In this document: positions 44,971 to 57,036 of the stretch, piece by piece
Numbering within the stretch: position 1 is the first letter of the stretch
How the letters are laid out: every line of letters begins with the position of its first letter
NCBI GenBank assembly: GCA_963169875.1
Contig: CAUJEL010000041.1
Coordinates: forward strand, 1-64,000
Direction of reading: 5' to 3'
Source: Candidatus Zhuqueibacterota bacterium
GTDB taxonomy: Bacteria; Zhuqueibacterota; Zhuqueibacteria; Residuimicrobiales; Residuimicrobiaceae
Length of the DNA: 64,000 nt
Position numbers and translations under genes: made by a program
Notes under the pieces: generated by a model
The model's input: only the letters and a program-made list of their open reading frames with translations
What the model was told of the DNA's origin: nothing
The model's database searches: none

Positions 44971-45489
44971 ATGAACCGAAGACAAAACAAATTTTCACCC
45001 GACATTCCTGAACAAGTCCGTTCAGATTATCTGACGACGATTGCTGCCTTTGCCCGTCTGGCGCCGCACCGGCTCAACCGCTTGCTGCCGTATCTTCATA
45101 TACGAGCTTTTGCGGCGGATGAAACCATTTATAATCAGGGTGACCCGCCGGGCGCGGCCTTTTTTCTGCTCAGCGGCTCGGTGAATCTCTTCCATGAGGA
45201 GAGCGCCTCACGCCGGGACCGCATACGCGTGGTTGCAGCCGGTGCGAGCCTCGGACATGCCGCGCTGCTGCCCGCTGCGCCGCAGCTGGAAAGCGCCATT
45301 GCGGTTGAGCCGGTCAGAGTGTTGGTCCTGTTACGGGCGGATTTCGATACGCTGATTATCAAGGAACCTCTCATGGCAACGGCCATTCTGCAAGGCGTTT
45401 TGGAGGAAGTACTGGAGAATGCACGCGTGGCTTTTACCGCCTATTGGGGATTGACCAATCAATTGACAGCCGCCAATATCATTGTGTAG
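44971..45489 (+). CDS. Cyclic-nucleotide-binding-fold protein without DNA-binding domain
   Basis: Residues ~35-140 form the cNMP-binding beta-roll ('AADETIYNQGDPPGAAFFLLSG' in family style). The phosphate-binding cassette reads 'LGHAALLPAAPQLESAIA' and lacks the usual Glu and Arg, so cAMP binding is doubtful. At 172 residues there is no helix-turn-helix. The final residues 'LTAANIIV' are encoded by DNA that also forms the first, partial unit of the downstream 41-bp array. Confidence 0.7.
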   Translation: MNRRQNKFSPDIPEQVRSDYLTTIAAFARLAPHRLNRLLPYLHIRAFAADETIYNQGDPPGAAFFLLSGSVNLFHEESASRRDRIRVVAAGASLGHAALLPAAPQLESAIAVEPVRVLVLLRADFDTLIIKEPLMATAILQGVLEEVLENARVAFTAYWGLTNQLTAANIIV

Positions 45490-45773
45490 GGCTGTCCCAA
45501 AAACTGACAGCCGCTGATATCATTGTCCAGGGCTGTCCCAAAAAGTGACAGCCGCCATTATTATTGTCCAGGGTTGTCGCAAAAAATGACAGCTGCTGAT
45601 ATCATTGTCCAGGGCTGTCCTAATAGCTGACAGCCGATAATATAATTATCCAGGGCTGTCCCAAAAACTGACAGCCGCTGATATCATTGTCCAGGGCTGT
45701 CCCAAAGACTGACAGCTGTTGATATTATTGTCCAGGGTTGTCGCAAAAAATGACAGCTGCTGATAGTATATGC
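45487..45773 (+). repeat. 41-bp tandem array, seven units
   Basis: Seven units of about 41 bp start at 45487, 45528, 45569 and so on. Each reads CAGGGCTGTCCCAAAAACTG then ACAGCC and a TGATATCATTGTC-like tail. GGCTGTC and GACAGCC pair as a hairpin in every unit. An eighth, partial unit is the end of the upstream coding sequence (GACAGCCGCCAATATCATT), so the array grew from a gene's 3' end. The last unit runs into the next gene's ATG. Confidence 0.9.
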
Positions 45774-46741
45774 CTTTTAAAATTACCCTGACATATTCAG
45801 CGCAGCGGGATATGCTGCATACCGCCGCAGTCACCGCTCTGCTGGCTGCCACGATCTATGGATTGGCGCGGTCTCAGCCGGCTATTTTACGCATGATCCT
45901 GTTATGGATGGTTTTTTCTGCGTGGATGAGTTGGCCCCTGCGCAAGCCCTCGTTGCAGCGGCTGTACTGGTTCTCGTTGACGGGCATCCTGATTGTGCTC
46001 TTTTCGCTGTTCGAGGGGCCGGCGCAGCGCTTCATGACGGCGTCCTTTGATGCCGTTGCCGTGCAAACGGGCGCTCGCAGCAATGCCGATATGATCAATG
46101 ATCATTTGTATCTGGTGCAGAGGCACCTGCTGCAACCTCTGCAGGAGCTGGCCTCTGTTTTGTGGCCCGGGCGGGTGGAGTTCCATGTCAGCCTGGTTCT
46201 GGCGCTGGTCACGGGAGCAGGATGGAGCCGGCTGCGGCGATGGCTTTTGCGGCGCACGCCCAATCACTTGTTTCAGCGCGCAGCCTGGGTGTGCGATTAT
46301 CTGCCTCATAAAATCGCCCGGTACCTTTGGCTGATCAGCCTCAATGGCCTGATCTATCTCATAGTTTGGGGGATTGGATTGTATCTGCTGGGATTTTCAA
46401 CGCCCGCTGCACCGGCTCTGCTTATGGCAGCCGCCAGTGCGACGCCATTCTGGGGTCCGCTCTTTGCCGCCCTGTTGTCGCTGTTTTTCGCGAGCGACAT
46501 CCGCCAGGCGCCTTTTCAGTTCATCGGTGCCGCGATCGCATTCGCCGTCACCTGGCTGGCTTCCTATCTGCTCTTGCTTCAGTACATGCCCCATGATCGT
46601 CCCTCCTTACCCAAGGGCGTTCTTCTTCTGCTGATGCTCTGTGCTACGGGTTTGCTGGGGTACGGCGGATTTTTCTTCGCCGTGCCTCTGATTTCCATGG
46701 TGCTTATCAGCAAGACCCCCCTTGCGCCTGCAAAACGGTAA
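45770..46741 (+). CDS. AI-2E/PerM-family-like membrane protein
   Basis: The 323-residue protein has about seven or eight hydrophobic helices. The C-terminal half contains 'LLMAAASATPFWGPLFAALLS', which matches the conserved helix pair of AI-2E/PerM transporters. The N-terminal region is weakly conserved, so the assignment is tentative. ATG 45770 lies in the final tandem-repeat unit without a clear ribosome site; ATG 45812 is an alternative. Substrate unknown. Confidence 0.6.
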   Translation: MPFKITLTYSAQRDMLHTAAVTALLAATIYGLARSQPAILRMILLWMVFSAWMSWPLRKPSLQRLYWFSLTGILIVLFSLFEGPAQRFMTASFDAVAVQTGARSNADMINDHLYLVQRHLLQPLQELASVLWPGRVEFHVSLVLALVTGAGWSRLRRWLLRRTPNHLFQRAAWVCDYLPHKIARYLWLISLNGLIYLIVWGIGLYLLGFSTPAAPALLMAAASATPFWGPLFAALLSLFFASDIRQAPFQFIGAAIAFAVTWLASYLLLLQYMPHDRPSLPKGVLLLLMLCATGLLGYGGFFFAVPLISMVLISKTPLAPAKR

Positions 46742-46816
46742 AGAGTAACTTTTCTCGCCGCCTGCCCGCCGCACCGAAATAAATCTTCGGGGCATCCCCG
46801 GAATTGTTAAAAAATC

Positions 46817-46846
46817 TTGATTTTTTTGACAAAAAAAACTATCTTG
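46817..46846 (+). promoter_or_regulatory. Promoter of pheA
   Basis: TTGATT (46817-46822), 17 bases, TATCTT (46840-46845), with the ATG 25 bases further on. A second overlapping TTGACA (46826-46831) is too close to the -10 to pair with it. Confidence 0.5.
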
Positions 46847-46870
46847 TAGTTTAATTTATAAGACGAAAAA

Positions 46871-47725
<855 letters not shown>

Positions 47726-47801
47726 CGGCCATTCAAGTCTTTGTAAGGGGCGTCTTCAGCGGCGCCAATAGAATAATTAAACTGAACAGGAGTATGATCT
47801 T

Positions 47802-49097
47802 ATGGCGAAGAGTGAATCTGCGTCCCGGGGAAATATTGGTATTCTCGTCGGCGGCGGTCCAGCGCCCGGTTTGAATGGCGTCATTGCGGCGGTGACAATT
47901 GAAGCACGGCGCAGCAAATTGAACGTCTATGGCATTATGGATGGATACAAGTGGCTGGTCAAGGGCGATGAGGCCGAATTCATGCAGAATGTGCGCGAAC
48001 TGCGCATCAGCGATGTCTCCCGCATCCATTACGATGGCGGTTCGATCCTGCGCACCTCGCGAACCAATCCGGCCAAGACGCCCAACGGTGTCGAGAACAG
48101 CGTCAAGTTGCTGCGCAAGCTCGGCATCAAGTATATGGTCACCATCGGCGGCGATGACACCGCCTTCGGCGCCATGGAGATCGCACGGGCCACCAATGGT
48201 GAGATCAAATTCGCCCACGTTCCGAAAACCATTGACAATGATTTGCCGCTGCCGGATAACCTTCCCACATTCGGTTATCAGACCGCCCGCGATCTCGGCG
48301 CCACCCTGGTGAAAAACCTGATGGAAGACGCGCGCACCACCGATCGCTGGTACATCGCTGTGGCCATGGGGCGTCACGCCGGCCACCTCGCCCTGGGCAT
48401 TGCCAAATCATCCGGCGCCACGCTGGCCATCATCGCCGAGGAGTTCGGCAATGAAGGCAACATCCCCCTGGATCATGTCTGCGACATCGTGGAAACGGCG
48501 ATTCTCAAACGCCGCGCCATGGGGCATCGCCACGGTGTGGTCGTGATCGCCGAGGGCGTGGCCGAACGCCTCAGCCCCGAAGAGCTCAAGCAAATCCCGG
48601 GCGTTATCGTCGATTATGATGCCTTCGGAAACATCCTGCTCTCGGAAATCGAGTTGGGAAAAATTATCAAACTGAAGATTGAAGGACGCTTTGCCGCGCG
48701 CAACGAAAAGATGACGCTGGTGGAAATCAACATCGGGTATGTGCTGCGCTGCGCCGACCCCATTCCCTTTGACCAGGAATATACGCGCGATCTTGGCTAT
48801 CAGGCCGTGCGTTATCTGCTCAGCGATAATCCGAAACACAAGGGAAATGCAATGATCTCGGTGGACAATGGCAAGCTGCATCCACTGCTGTTCGAAAATA
48901 TCATCGATCCGGAGACCAAAAAAACCGCCATCCGCTACGTCGACATCAACAGCGATGCCTATATCGTTGGACGCAGCTACATGGTTCGGCTTGACAAGCT
49001 CGATTTCAGCGATGCGGAGATGCTGCCCAAATTGGCGGCATCCGCCAAAATGACTGAGAAGGATTTCAAGGCGCGTTACGGTTACATGGTAGAGTAA
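47802..49097 (+). CDS. Phosphofructokinase, PPi-dependent type
   Basis: The 431-residue protein has the PFK nucleotide loop 'GGGPAPGLNGVI' (17-28), GGDD at 116-119, and P-K-T-I-D-N-D at 141-147 with catalytic Asp. Asp as the second residue of the GGDD pair and Lys in PKTIDND indicate use of pyrophosphate rather than ATP. The reaction, fructose 6-phosphate to the 1,6-bisphosphate, would then be reversible. 'AMGRHAGHLAL' supplies the substrate-binding M-G-R. A strong terminator follows the stop. Confidence 0.9.
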   Translation: MAKSESASRGNIGILVGGGPAPGLNGVIAAVTIEARRSKLNVYGIMDGYKWLVKGDEAEFMQNVRELRISDVSRIHYDGGSILRTSRTNPAKTPNGVENSVKLLRKLGIKYMVTIGGDDTAFGAMEIARATNGEIKFAHVPKTIDNDLPLPDNLPTFGYQTARDLGATLVKNLMEDARTTDRWYIAVAMGRHAGHLALGIAKSSGATLAIIAEEFGNEGNIPLDHVCDIVETAILKRRAMGHRHGVVVIAEGVAERLSPEELKQIPGVIVDYDAFGNILLSEIELGKIIKLKIEGRFAARNEKMTLVEINIGYVLRCADPIPFDQEYTRDLGYQAVRYLLSDNPKHKGNAMISVDNGKLHPLLFENIIDPETKKTAIRYVDINSDAYIVGRSYMVRLDKLDFSDAEMLPKLAASAKMTEKDFKARYGYMVE

Positions 49098-49113
49098 GGA
49101 AAATCGTAAACAC

Positions 49114-49152
49114 AAAGGCCGCCCCGTCTGTTGATGAGGCGGCTTTTTTTTT
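49114..49152 (+). terminator. Rho-independent terminator after phosphofructokinase
   Basis: GCCGCC (49118-49123) pairs with GGCGGC (49138-49143) and nine T residues follow. Flanking AAAG/CTTT can extend the stem. Confidence 0.85.
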
Positions 49153-49192
49153 CAACGTCAGATAGTCTGACGGCAACGCCGGCACCGCTGCA

Positions 49193-49500
49193 ATCCGCAG
49201 GAAAAACTGGAGGCGAATCCGGCGCCGCGACAGGAGAGAAGGCTGCTGCTGTCATCCGCAGGAAAAACTGGAGGTGCATCAGGCGCCGCGCCAGGAGGAG
49301 GGGCAACAGGCCGTCGGGGCTGCTACAATCCGCAGGAAAAACTGGAGGCGAATCCGGCGCCGCGCCAAGAGAGAAGGCTGCTGCTGTCATCCGCAGGAAA
49401 AACTGGAGACGCATCCGGCGCCGTGCCAGGATAGGGCAACAGGCCGTCGGGGCTGCTACAATCCGCAGGAAAAACTGGAGGCGAAACCGCCACCGCGCCA
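49193..49500. repeat. 61/74-bp alternating tandem array at the 3' end of the barrel gene
   Basis: The core ATCCGCAGGAAAAACTGGAG begins at 49193, 49254, 49328, 49389 and 49461. Intervals are 61, 74, 61 and 72 bases, so a ~135-bp dimer was duplicated. The last unit encodes the C-terminal 'GGGFASSFSCGL' and stop of the leftward barrel gene; other units carry the same coding-like text in shifted frames. Nothing else is encoded here; long open frames across it arise from the GC-rich repeat. Confidence 0.9.
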
Positions 49501-50733
49501 GGAAGGCGGAAGAATCCCCCCAAGGCCCTGCCAGCCGAAATCCCAACGAAAACTCTTGCCGCCCAATCCCCAACCCCAGGAAGATCCCCATCCGAGATCT
49601 CCTTTGTACCCAAAGCCTGCGCGCAGCCACAGAAACGGCCACACCTGGTACGCTCCGGCACAGACAAATCGCGATCGCGCCAGCGCGAGATCCGCTTCTT
49701 TCGGAAGGATGGTGCCTTGCAGAGCCAGCTGGTAACGCTCCTCATGCAAGGAGGCTGCCACGGTCCAGATGGCTGGCAATGTGGTCGAGAACGAGGGGCT
49801 CGCCAGGGTGGTGTCCGAATGCAGAACCACCTCGTCGATGGTCAGATCGTTTTCGAGGATGTGGTCGACGTTGGTTGCGTAGAGCTGAAAATCAGCGTGG
49901 ATGGTTTCTGTGTTTTTCTTCCAGTTCAATCTGGAGGAGAGATTCTCAGCGGCGATCGAAAAGTAGAGCTGCGGTGCGGCCTGGAGGGTCATGCCGAGAT
50001 CGACGCCACAGCCGCTTCCACCCCGTGCCGTGCGCAGCTGCGCGACGCCGGCGGCGCGGATGGTGGAAAAACCGGTCAACGCTTCAGCATGGCTTTTTTC
50101 AACCTGAGCGTAGCCGGATCCGATATAATAGTGCATATTGACGCCGAGACTGATGCGGTTGGCGCCGCCGATGAGCAACGGCAAGGTATGGCCGTATGAG
50201 ACGGTGCAGGATGTGAACAACGCCGATTCTCCGGCGAGGGGCTCAAAATCATATGTGACATCCAGCTCATTTCCATTGAGAAGCAATCCCACCACATCCT
50301 CCGCGAGCCGCGCAGATCCCAGGGCCTGGGTGCGCGTGGAAAAAGCCCAGGAGCCCCAGGTGGCGGCGAACGGCCGGATGTCGAGTTTGAAAGCGCTCAA
50401 CAGACCTGTGCCGGAAAGGGCATCCAGAATATCCTGCTTGGCAGCTGCGTCCAGGTAGGCGCCGTTGTAGCGATTATAATCGGACAGGGAAAAAGCGCTG
50501 TTGCTGCCGGCGCCGGAGATGCCCAGAAAGGAACATGAGAAGGACCGGGGTTTCTGGAAGGCGAGATTGGCGGGGTTATGATAAGGGCTCTCGGCGCCGC
50601 GGGCCAGGCTTGCTCCTGCGCCGAACAGGCTGTAGCTGCGGCCCTGGCCATGAACCGTGCTCAACGAGATGAAGATCATGGCAACGGCCAGGAAAATGGC
50701 CGGTCGCCTGTTTACATTCTGGTAGCCTGACAT
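49456..50733 (-). CDS. Outer-membrane beta-barrel protein (DUF5723/TraF-like)
   Basis: ATG 50733 is chosen because it is followed by a signal peptide ending 'STVHGQ' (about residue 30); the longer frame adds an implausible Arg-rich leader. Mature sequence 'SLARGAESPYHNPANLAF' and 'FSLSDYNRYNGAYLDAAAKQ' resemble DUF5723 proteins of FCB bacteria, predicted outer-membrane barrels. The C-terminus 'SWRGGGFASSFSCGL' is encoded by a tandem-repeat unit and lacks a terminal aromatic residue, so the native last strand may have been replaced. It follows the lipoprotein gene, downstream of ahcY. Confidence 0.75.
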   Translation of the reverse strand: MSGYQNVNRRPAIFLAVAMIFISLSTVHGQGRSYSLFGAGASLARGAESPYHNPANLAFQKPRSFSCSFLGISGAGSNSAFSLSDYNRYNGAYLDAAAKQDILDALSGTGLLSAFKLDIRPFAATWGSWAFSTRTQALGSARLAEDVVGLLLNGNELDVTYDFEPLAGESALFTSCTVSYGHTLPLLIGGANRISLGVNMHYYIGSGYAQVEKSHAEALTGFSTIRAAGVAQLRTARGGSGCGVDLGMTLQAAPQLYFSIAAENLSSRLNWKKNTETIHADFQLYATNVDHILENDLTIDEVVLHSDTTLASPSFSTTLPAIWTVAASLHEERYQLALQGTILPKEADLALARSRFVCAGAYQVWPFLWLRAGFGYKGDLGWGSSWGWGLGGKSFRWDFGWQGLGGILPPSWRGGGFASSFSCGL

Positions 50734-50797
50734 AGGTTGTCTTCCCTTCACACAACGTCCACACACCACCTGATCAGTTCTTTGACGCACTTCGGGA

Positions 50798-52581
<1,784 letters not shown>

Positions 52582-52617
52582 TCAGATTCAGGTTAAATCC
52601 ATTATGACAGTGTGAAC

Positions 52618-53754
52618 TCAGCCCCGGCTCAGGACAGACGCTTTGTCCTTGCGTTCCCAGGGAAAGTCCTGGTCATCGCGGCCAAAGTGGCCGTAACTGG
52701 CCGTGGGTGTGTAAATGGGCCGGCGCAGATCGAGCATTTCGATGATGCCGCGCGGCGTCAGGTTGAAATTCTTGCGAATGAGTTTGACGATCTCTTCATC
52801 GGGCAGTTGTCCGGTGCCGAAACTGTCGACCATGACGGAAACGGGTTCGGCGACTCCGATGGCATAGGCGAGCTGGATTTCGCACTTTTTCGCCAATCCG
52901 GCCGCCACCACATTCTTGGCGATATAGCGCGCGGCATAAGAGGCGGAGCGGTCCACTTTGGTGGGATCTTTGCCCGAAAAAGCGCCGCCGCCGTGGCGGG
53001 CATAACCGCCATAGGTGTCGACGATAATTTTGCGGCCGGTGAGGCCGGTATCGCCCTGGGGACCGCCGATGACGAAGCGGCCGGTCGGATTGACGTGATA
53101 GATCACACCATGATCCGGCATCATCGCTTTGGGAACCACTGGTTCAATTACCTTCTTGATGATATCTTCGCGAATCTGGGCGTTGCTGACATCCGGATCG
53201 TGCTGGCTGGAGATCACGACCGTCTCGACCCAGGCGGGTTTGCCATCGATATATTTGACGGTGACCTGGGACTTGCCGTCCGGGCGCAGATAGGGGATAA
53301 CGCCCTGTTTGCGTACTTTAGCCAGTTGCTGCGTCAGCTTGTGGGCCAGGACGATGGGCAGTGGCATCAATTCCGGCGTTTCATCGATGGCAAAACCGAA
53401 CATCATGCCCTGATCGCCGGCGCCTTCGCGGTCGACGCCCATGGCGATGTCCGCGGATTGTTGATCGATGGTGGTGATCACGGCGCAGGTTTTATAGTCA
53501 AAGCCGAATTCGGCGCTGGTATAGCCGATCTGTTTGATGGTTTCACGCGCAATCGCGGGAATATCCACGTAGGTAGTGGTGGTTATTTCACCGCCCACCA
53601 GGCACAACCCTGTGGTGACATAGGTTTCACAGGCCACACGACCCGTGGGATCATCTTTAAAAACCGCATCCAAAACGGCGTCGGATATTTGATCAGCTAA
53701 CTTATCCGGGTGACCTTCTGTGACGGATTCAGAGGTGAAGAGTGTTTCCGACAT
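52618..53754 (-). CDS. metK: S-adenosylmethionine synthetase
   Basis: It makes SAM from methionine and ATP. '[18 protein letters not shown]' opens the first domain, '[12 protein letters not shown]' is the ATP/Met motif near 117-128, and '[19 protein letters not shown]' is the second phosphate-binding signature. At 378 residues it is full length. It is the first gene of the run metK, ahcY, lipoprotein, barrel. The upstream gap contains a dispersed repeat; no SAM riboswitch fold is evident. Confidence 0.97.
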   Translation of the reverse strand: MSETLFTSESVTEGHPDKLADQISDAVLDAVFKDDPTGRVACETYVTTGLCLVGGEITTTTYVDIPAIARETIKQIGYTSAEFGFDYKTCAVITTIDQQSADIAMGVDREGAGDQGMMFGFAIDETPELMPLPIVLAHKLTQQLAKVRKQGVIPYLRPDGKSQVTVKYIDGKPAWVETVVISSQHDPDVSNAQIREDIIKKVIEPVVPKAMMPDHGVIYHVNPTGRFVIGGPQGDTGLTGRKIIVDTYGGYARHGGGAFSGKDPTKVDRSASYAARYIAKNVVAAGLAKKCEIQLAYAIGVAEPVSVMVDSFGTGQLPDEEIVKLIRKNFNLTPRGIIEMLDLRRPIYTPTASYGHFGRDDQDFPWERKDKASVLSRG

Positions 53755-53792
53755 GTGGTGAATCTCCTTGAAATAAATGATATGTAATTAAT

Positions 53793-53960
53793 CTGTTCTA
53801 TTCATAAACCGCCGGGCGCGCCGAGGCCGCCGAGCTATTTTTATTATAATTATCGAAAATTATTGTTTTGATTTTGATCTCAGTCATCAAAGCTGTTATC
53901 AATGCCATCTTTATGTTTTTCTATTCTTTGCGTACCTCTGCGTCCATGGCGGTGAATAAT
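53793..53960. repeat. Dispersed ~165-bp intergenic repeat, copy 2
   Basis: It aligns with 38251-38415 from CTGTTCTATTC through CCGCCGGGCGCGCCGAGG to CGTACCTCTGCGTCC. It lies in the leader of metK. The remainder of the 285-base gap holds nothing recognisable. Confidence 0.7.
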
Positions 53961-54039
53961 TCAGGTTAATAGATAATTCGTCTCGATAGAATATAATAAC
54001 GTACAAACAACGGCGGATCGCTGCGGACGCCGAATCTGC

Positions 54040-55842
54040 TTAATTCGAATGGCCTCGTGGTTTGCCGGTTTCATAAAAAAGCAGATCTTTGAATTTGCGC
54101 CGGAATACACTGCTCAAATAGGTCTCGACTTCATCCGGTGTAGAATAGCTGAGGACGCGGTCGGCAAGATTCTCGCATTCGTCAAAGTTGACCCGGCGGA
54201 TGATTTCCTTGATGACTGTCAGGGATACGGGGCTGACACTGAATTCATCCAGTCCCAAGCCGATGAGCGCCATGGTGGCCAGAGGATCGCTGGCCATCTC
54301 CCCGCACATGCCCACCCAAACACCCTGTTCGTGGCCGTGGCGAATGGTGTCCTTGATGAGACGCAACACGCCGGGATTGAAGACGCGATACAATTGATCC
54401 ACATATTTGTTGCCGCGGTCCACCGCCAGAGAGTATTGCACGAGATCGTTGGTGCCGATGCTGAGAAAATCGCACTCTTTGGCGATGAGGTCAGCTGTAA
54501 CCGCCGCCGATGGCACTTCGATCATGGCGCCGAGCGGGACATCAGGGTTATAAGCGATGTTCTGCGCGGTCAATTCTGCCTTGATGTCTTCCAGCACCGA
54601 GCGGCAGTAGCGCATTTCCGAGACACAGGCGACCATCGGAATCATAATACGGACGCGGCCGAAGGCGCTGACGCGCAGGATGGCGCGCAGCTGGGTGCGA
54701 AAGACATCTTCCCGTTCCCTGTAGAGGCGCACGCCGCGGAATCCCAAAAAGGGGTTGGCTTCCTGATGTACATGGAAATGGCGCTGGGCCTTGTCGCCGC
54801 CCAGATCGAAGGTGCGGAATATTATGGGGTGTTCGCCAGCGGCACGGATGAAACGAACATATTCATTGAATTGATCTTCCTCACTGGGAAGATCGTCCTG
54901 CATCAGGTAGAGGTATTCGGTGCGATAGAGTCCGATGCCCATGGCGCCATCCTCCAGGGCGGGCCGGACTTCTTCAAAAAATTCAATATTGCCGGCCAGA
55001 TCGATGTCTTTGCCGTCTTTGGTGCGCGAAGGCAGGCGGCGGCCATGTTCCAGTTTGCGGCTGTACTCCAGAAACCGCTGCTGCAACAGCTGGTAATGTT
55101 GCAGCGTTCCCGGAGCAGGATGGATGATGATCTCGCCGGCATTGCCATCCAGGATGATGGGATCGCCGCTGTTGAGAAAGCGGCAGACATCGCCCAGACC
55201 CACCACGGAGGGCACCTTGAGGGAACGGGCCATGATGGCCGCGTGGGAGGTGCGGCTGCCCATTTCAGTGGCAAAACCAAGGACAAATTCACGGCGCTGA
55301 TGCATCGTGTCCGAGGGCATCAGGTCGGTGGCAATGACGACGCCCGGCTGCGTCAGAGAGGCGGAGGCCGCGTGCTGTGTGCCCAGCAAATGGCGGATGA
55401 CGCGGCGCTTGACATCGCGCAAATCAGCAACCCGGGCGCGGAGATATTCATCATCCAGGTGACTGAATGTCTGTTCATGTTGCTCAATCACCTGTAAAAA
55501 AACCGATTCAGCATTCTGTTTGAACGCGCGGATGCGGCGCACGGTTTCACCGACGAGTTCAGGATCTTCGAGCAAGAGCTGATGCACGTCAAAGATGGCG
55601 GCGTTTTTTTCGCCCAGCAGGCGGCGGGTCTCTTCACCGATGATGGCCAGCTCTTTTTTGGCCTTGTCAATGGCGGCATGAAAGCGAACGATTTCCGCTT
55701 CGGCTTCTTCTTCGTTCACCGAGCGCAGGACGATCTCGGCATGATCAACACCCAGCACAAAAGCCGGGCCAATCGCTATGCCTTGCGAGACTGCGACGCC
55801 CTTGATGCGAATTTCGCTGTGCCCTGTATTGTCATGTTCCAT
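54040..55842 (-). CDS. ptsI: PTS enzyme I
   Basis: Enzyme I transfers phosphate from phosphoenolpyruvate to HPr. The phosphohistidine is His200 in 'GSRTSHAAIMARSL', and the PEP-binding barrel has 'VRLYRER', 'MIPMVACVSEMR' and 'DFLSIGTNDLVQYSLAVDR' in consecutive stretches. At 600 residues it is slightly longer than the typical 570-575 because of the N- and C-terminal ends. It follows ptsH by 67 bases and ends the leftward IIC-IID-HPr-EI run. Confidence 0.96.
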   Translation of the reverse strand: MEHDNTGHSEIRIKGVAVSQGIAIGPAFVLGVDHAEIVLRSVNEEEAEAEIVRFHAAIDKAKKELAIIGEETRRLLGEKNAAIFDVHQLLLEDPELVGETVRRIRAFKQNAESVFLQVIEQHEQTFSHLDDEYLRARVADLRDVKRRVIRHLLGTQHAASASLTQPGVVIATDLMPSDTMHQRREFVLGFATEMGSRTSHAAIMARSLKVPSVVGLGDVCRFLNSGDPIILDGNAGEIIIHPAPGTLQHYQLLQQRFLEYSRKLEHGRRLPSRTKDGKDIDLAGNIEFFEEVRPALEDGAMGIGLYRTEYLYLMQDDLPSEEDQFNEYVRFIRAAGEHPIIFRTFDLGGDKAQRHFHVHQEANPFLGFRGVRLYREREDVFRTQLRAILRVSAFGRVRIMIPMVACVSEMRYCRSVLEDIKAELTAQNIAYNPDVPLGAMIEVPSAAVTADLIAKECDFLSIGTNDLVQYSLAVDRGNKYVDQLYRVFNPGVLRLIKDTIRHGHEQGVWVGMCGEMASDPLATMALIGLGLDEFSVSPVSLTVIKEIIRRVNFDECENLADRVLSYSTPDEVETYLSSVFRRKFKDLLFYETGKPRGHSN

Positions 55843-55909
55843 TGTGCTTTACGGCTCCCATGAATCACAAAATCGAACGCCCCGGCTCGAGATATATCTG
55901 CAGCGGGTC

Positions 55910-56179
55910 TTACTCTTCGTTAAATTTTTCAACTTCTATGAGGTGCTGCAGCGCTTCCACGGCGGAGAATTCGTCTTCGCCATCCACTCGCACCACCACT
56001 TCACTGCCATATCCGGCTTCCAGCATCAAAACGCCCATGATGCTTTTCGCGTTTACTTCATTGCCATTTTTTGAGATATAAATGGATGACTTGAAGCGCG
56101 ATGCGATTTTAACCAGCTGCCCTGCAGGGCGAGCATGGATGCCGTGCTGGTTGCCAATGCGAAATGTTTTTTTGATCAT
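55910..56179 (-). CDS. ptsH: HPr phosphocarrier
   Basis: The 89-residue protein has His15 in 'GIHARPA' (accepts phosphate from enzyme I) and Ser46 in 'AKSIMGVLML', the site phosphorylated by HPr kinase in organisms that have it. It sits between the IID gene and ptsI. The Ser46 context suggests regulatory phosphorylation, but no hprK is in the window. Confidence 0.96.
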   Translation of the reverse strand: MIKKTFRIGNQHGIHARPAGQLVKIASRFKSSIYISKNGNEVNAKSIMGVLMLEAGYGSEVVVRVDGEDEFSAVEALQHLIEVEKFNEE

Positions 56180-56235
56180 GATCTAATGCTCTGAAAAATG
56201 GAAGACCATCCTGTTCAGCCCCCCACAACCGTCCC

Positions 56236-57036
56236 TTAGCGAACTAGTGTAAAAAGCAGCACCACAAAGGCTGCAAACATCAATATAACATTCACGGATT
56301 TACGATAATGCAACAGAATTAGACTTGATACAATTCCGAGAACGAAAAACGGAACCCCATACTTGTCGTCCGCGGCACTCCACTGCAAAGCCGCCATGAT
56401 GCAAAGACCTGTTATGACAGAACCACTGATAACGATGACATCGACCCATTTCTGGAATTTGCGCATGGATAAATCGGATACGATATCGAAACCTTTGCGG
56501 TATCCATCGCGAAGGCCGCGGAAGCGGATCAGGAGATGCGGCACGTTGTAAACGACCAGAAAGATGGGTATCGCCATCCAGCCGATGGTTAATGCCAGCC
56601 ATACACCCAGCCCCGCCGCTGCGGGCTTGATGCCATTCCAGAACAATTGATCGCCGATGGCGCCCAGGGGGCCCATGAGCCGTTCTTTAAAAACCTCAAT
56701 CGGCCGCCGGTCGGTCCATTTCTTTCTTCCGGCCTCTTCTTCCAGTTTTGCCACGGCGCCGAGACACCAGCTGGCAAAATAGGGATGGGCGTTAAAAAAG
56801 TTGAGATGGCGCCGCAGTCCTTCCTGCAAATCATGAGGATTTCTGAAAAAGCGCTGAATGAACGGCAGCGCGCTGAAACAGAATCCCAGTCCCAGCATCG
56901 ATTGGTAATTCCAGGACCCCTGCACCAGGAAGCAGCGCCAGAACATGCCGAACAGGTCTTTGCGACGCATGCGTTTTTTCATCGCCGGCCTGCTCTCGTC
57001 AAGCGGCGCGGTAACAGGTTGTTCACCATACGCCAC
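56236..57036 (-). CDS. PTS mannose-family IID component
   Basis: The 266-residue protein matches ManZ/IID: 'RKDLFGMFWRCFLVQGSWNYQSMLGLGF' is the family opening, 'FFNAHPYFASWCLGAVAKLEE' the second signature and 'LMGPLGAIGDQLFWNG' the third (each recognised in shorter pieces). One or more C-terminal membrane helices follow. It overlaps the IIC gene by 14 bases. With IIC it forms the sugar channel; the IIA and IIB phosphotransfer parts are not encoded nearby. Confidence 0.92.
   Translation of the reverse strand: MAYGEQPVTAPLDESRPAMKKRMRRKDLFGMFWRCFLVQGSWNYQSMLGLGFCFSALPFIQRFFRNPHDLQEGLRRHLNFFNAHPYFASWCLGAVAKLEEEAGRKKWTDRRPIEVFKERLMGPLGAIGDQLFWNGIKPAAAGLGVWLALTIGWMAIPIFLVVYNVPHLLIRFRGLRDGYRKGFDIVSDLSMRKFQKWVDVIVISGSVITGLCIMAALQWSAADDKYGVPFFVLGIVSSLILLHYRKSVNVILMFAAFVVLLFTLVR

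Noticed and set aside
45487-45773. Possible CRISPR array
   Set aside because: The whole 41-bp unit is repeated, with no unique spacers, and no cas genes are present.
49082-50141. Long frames on both strands across the tandem array
   Set aside because: They are translations of the repeat (for example repeated 'IRRKNW' or 'FPADCS') without ribosome sites.
53755-54039. SAM riboswitch upstream of metK
   Set aside because: The leader consists mainly of a dispersed repeat also found at 38251, and I could not find a SAM-I-like multi-helix core.
54049-55497. Long plus-strand frame opposite ptsI, and similar ones opposite the kelch gene (36852-38165), metK (52612-53700) and ahcY (51523-52485)
   Set aside because: All lie opposite well-identified genes and have low-complexity or Asp/Gly/Ala-rich sequence without domains.
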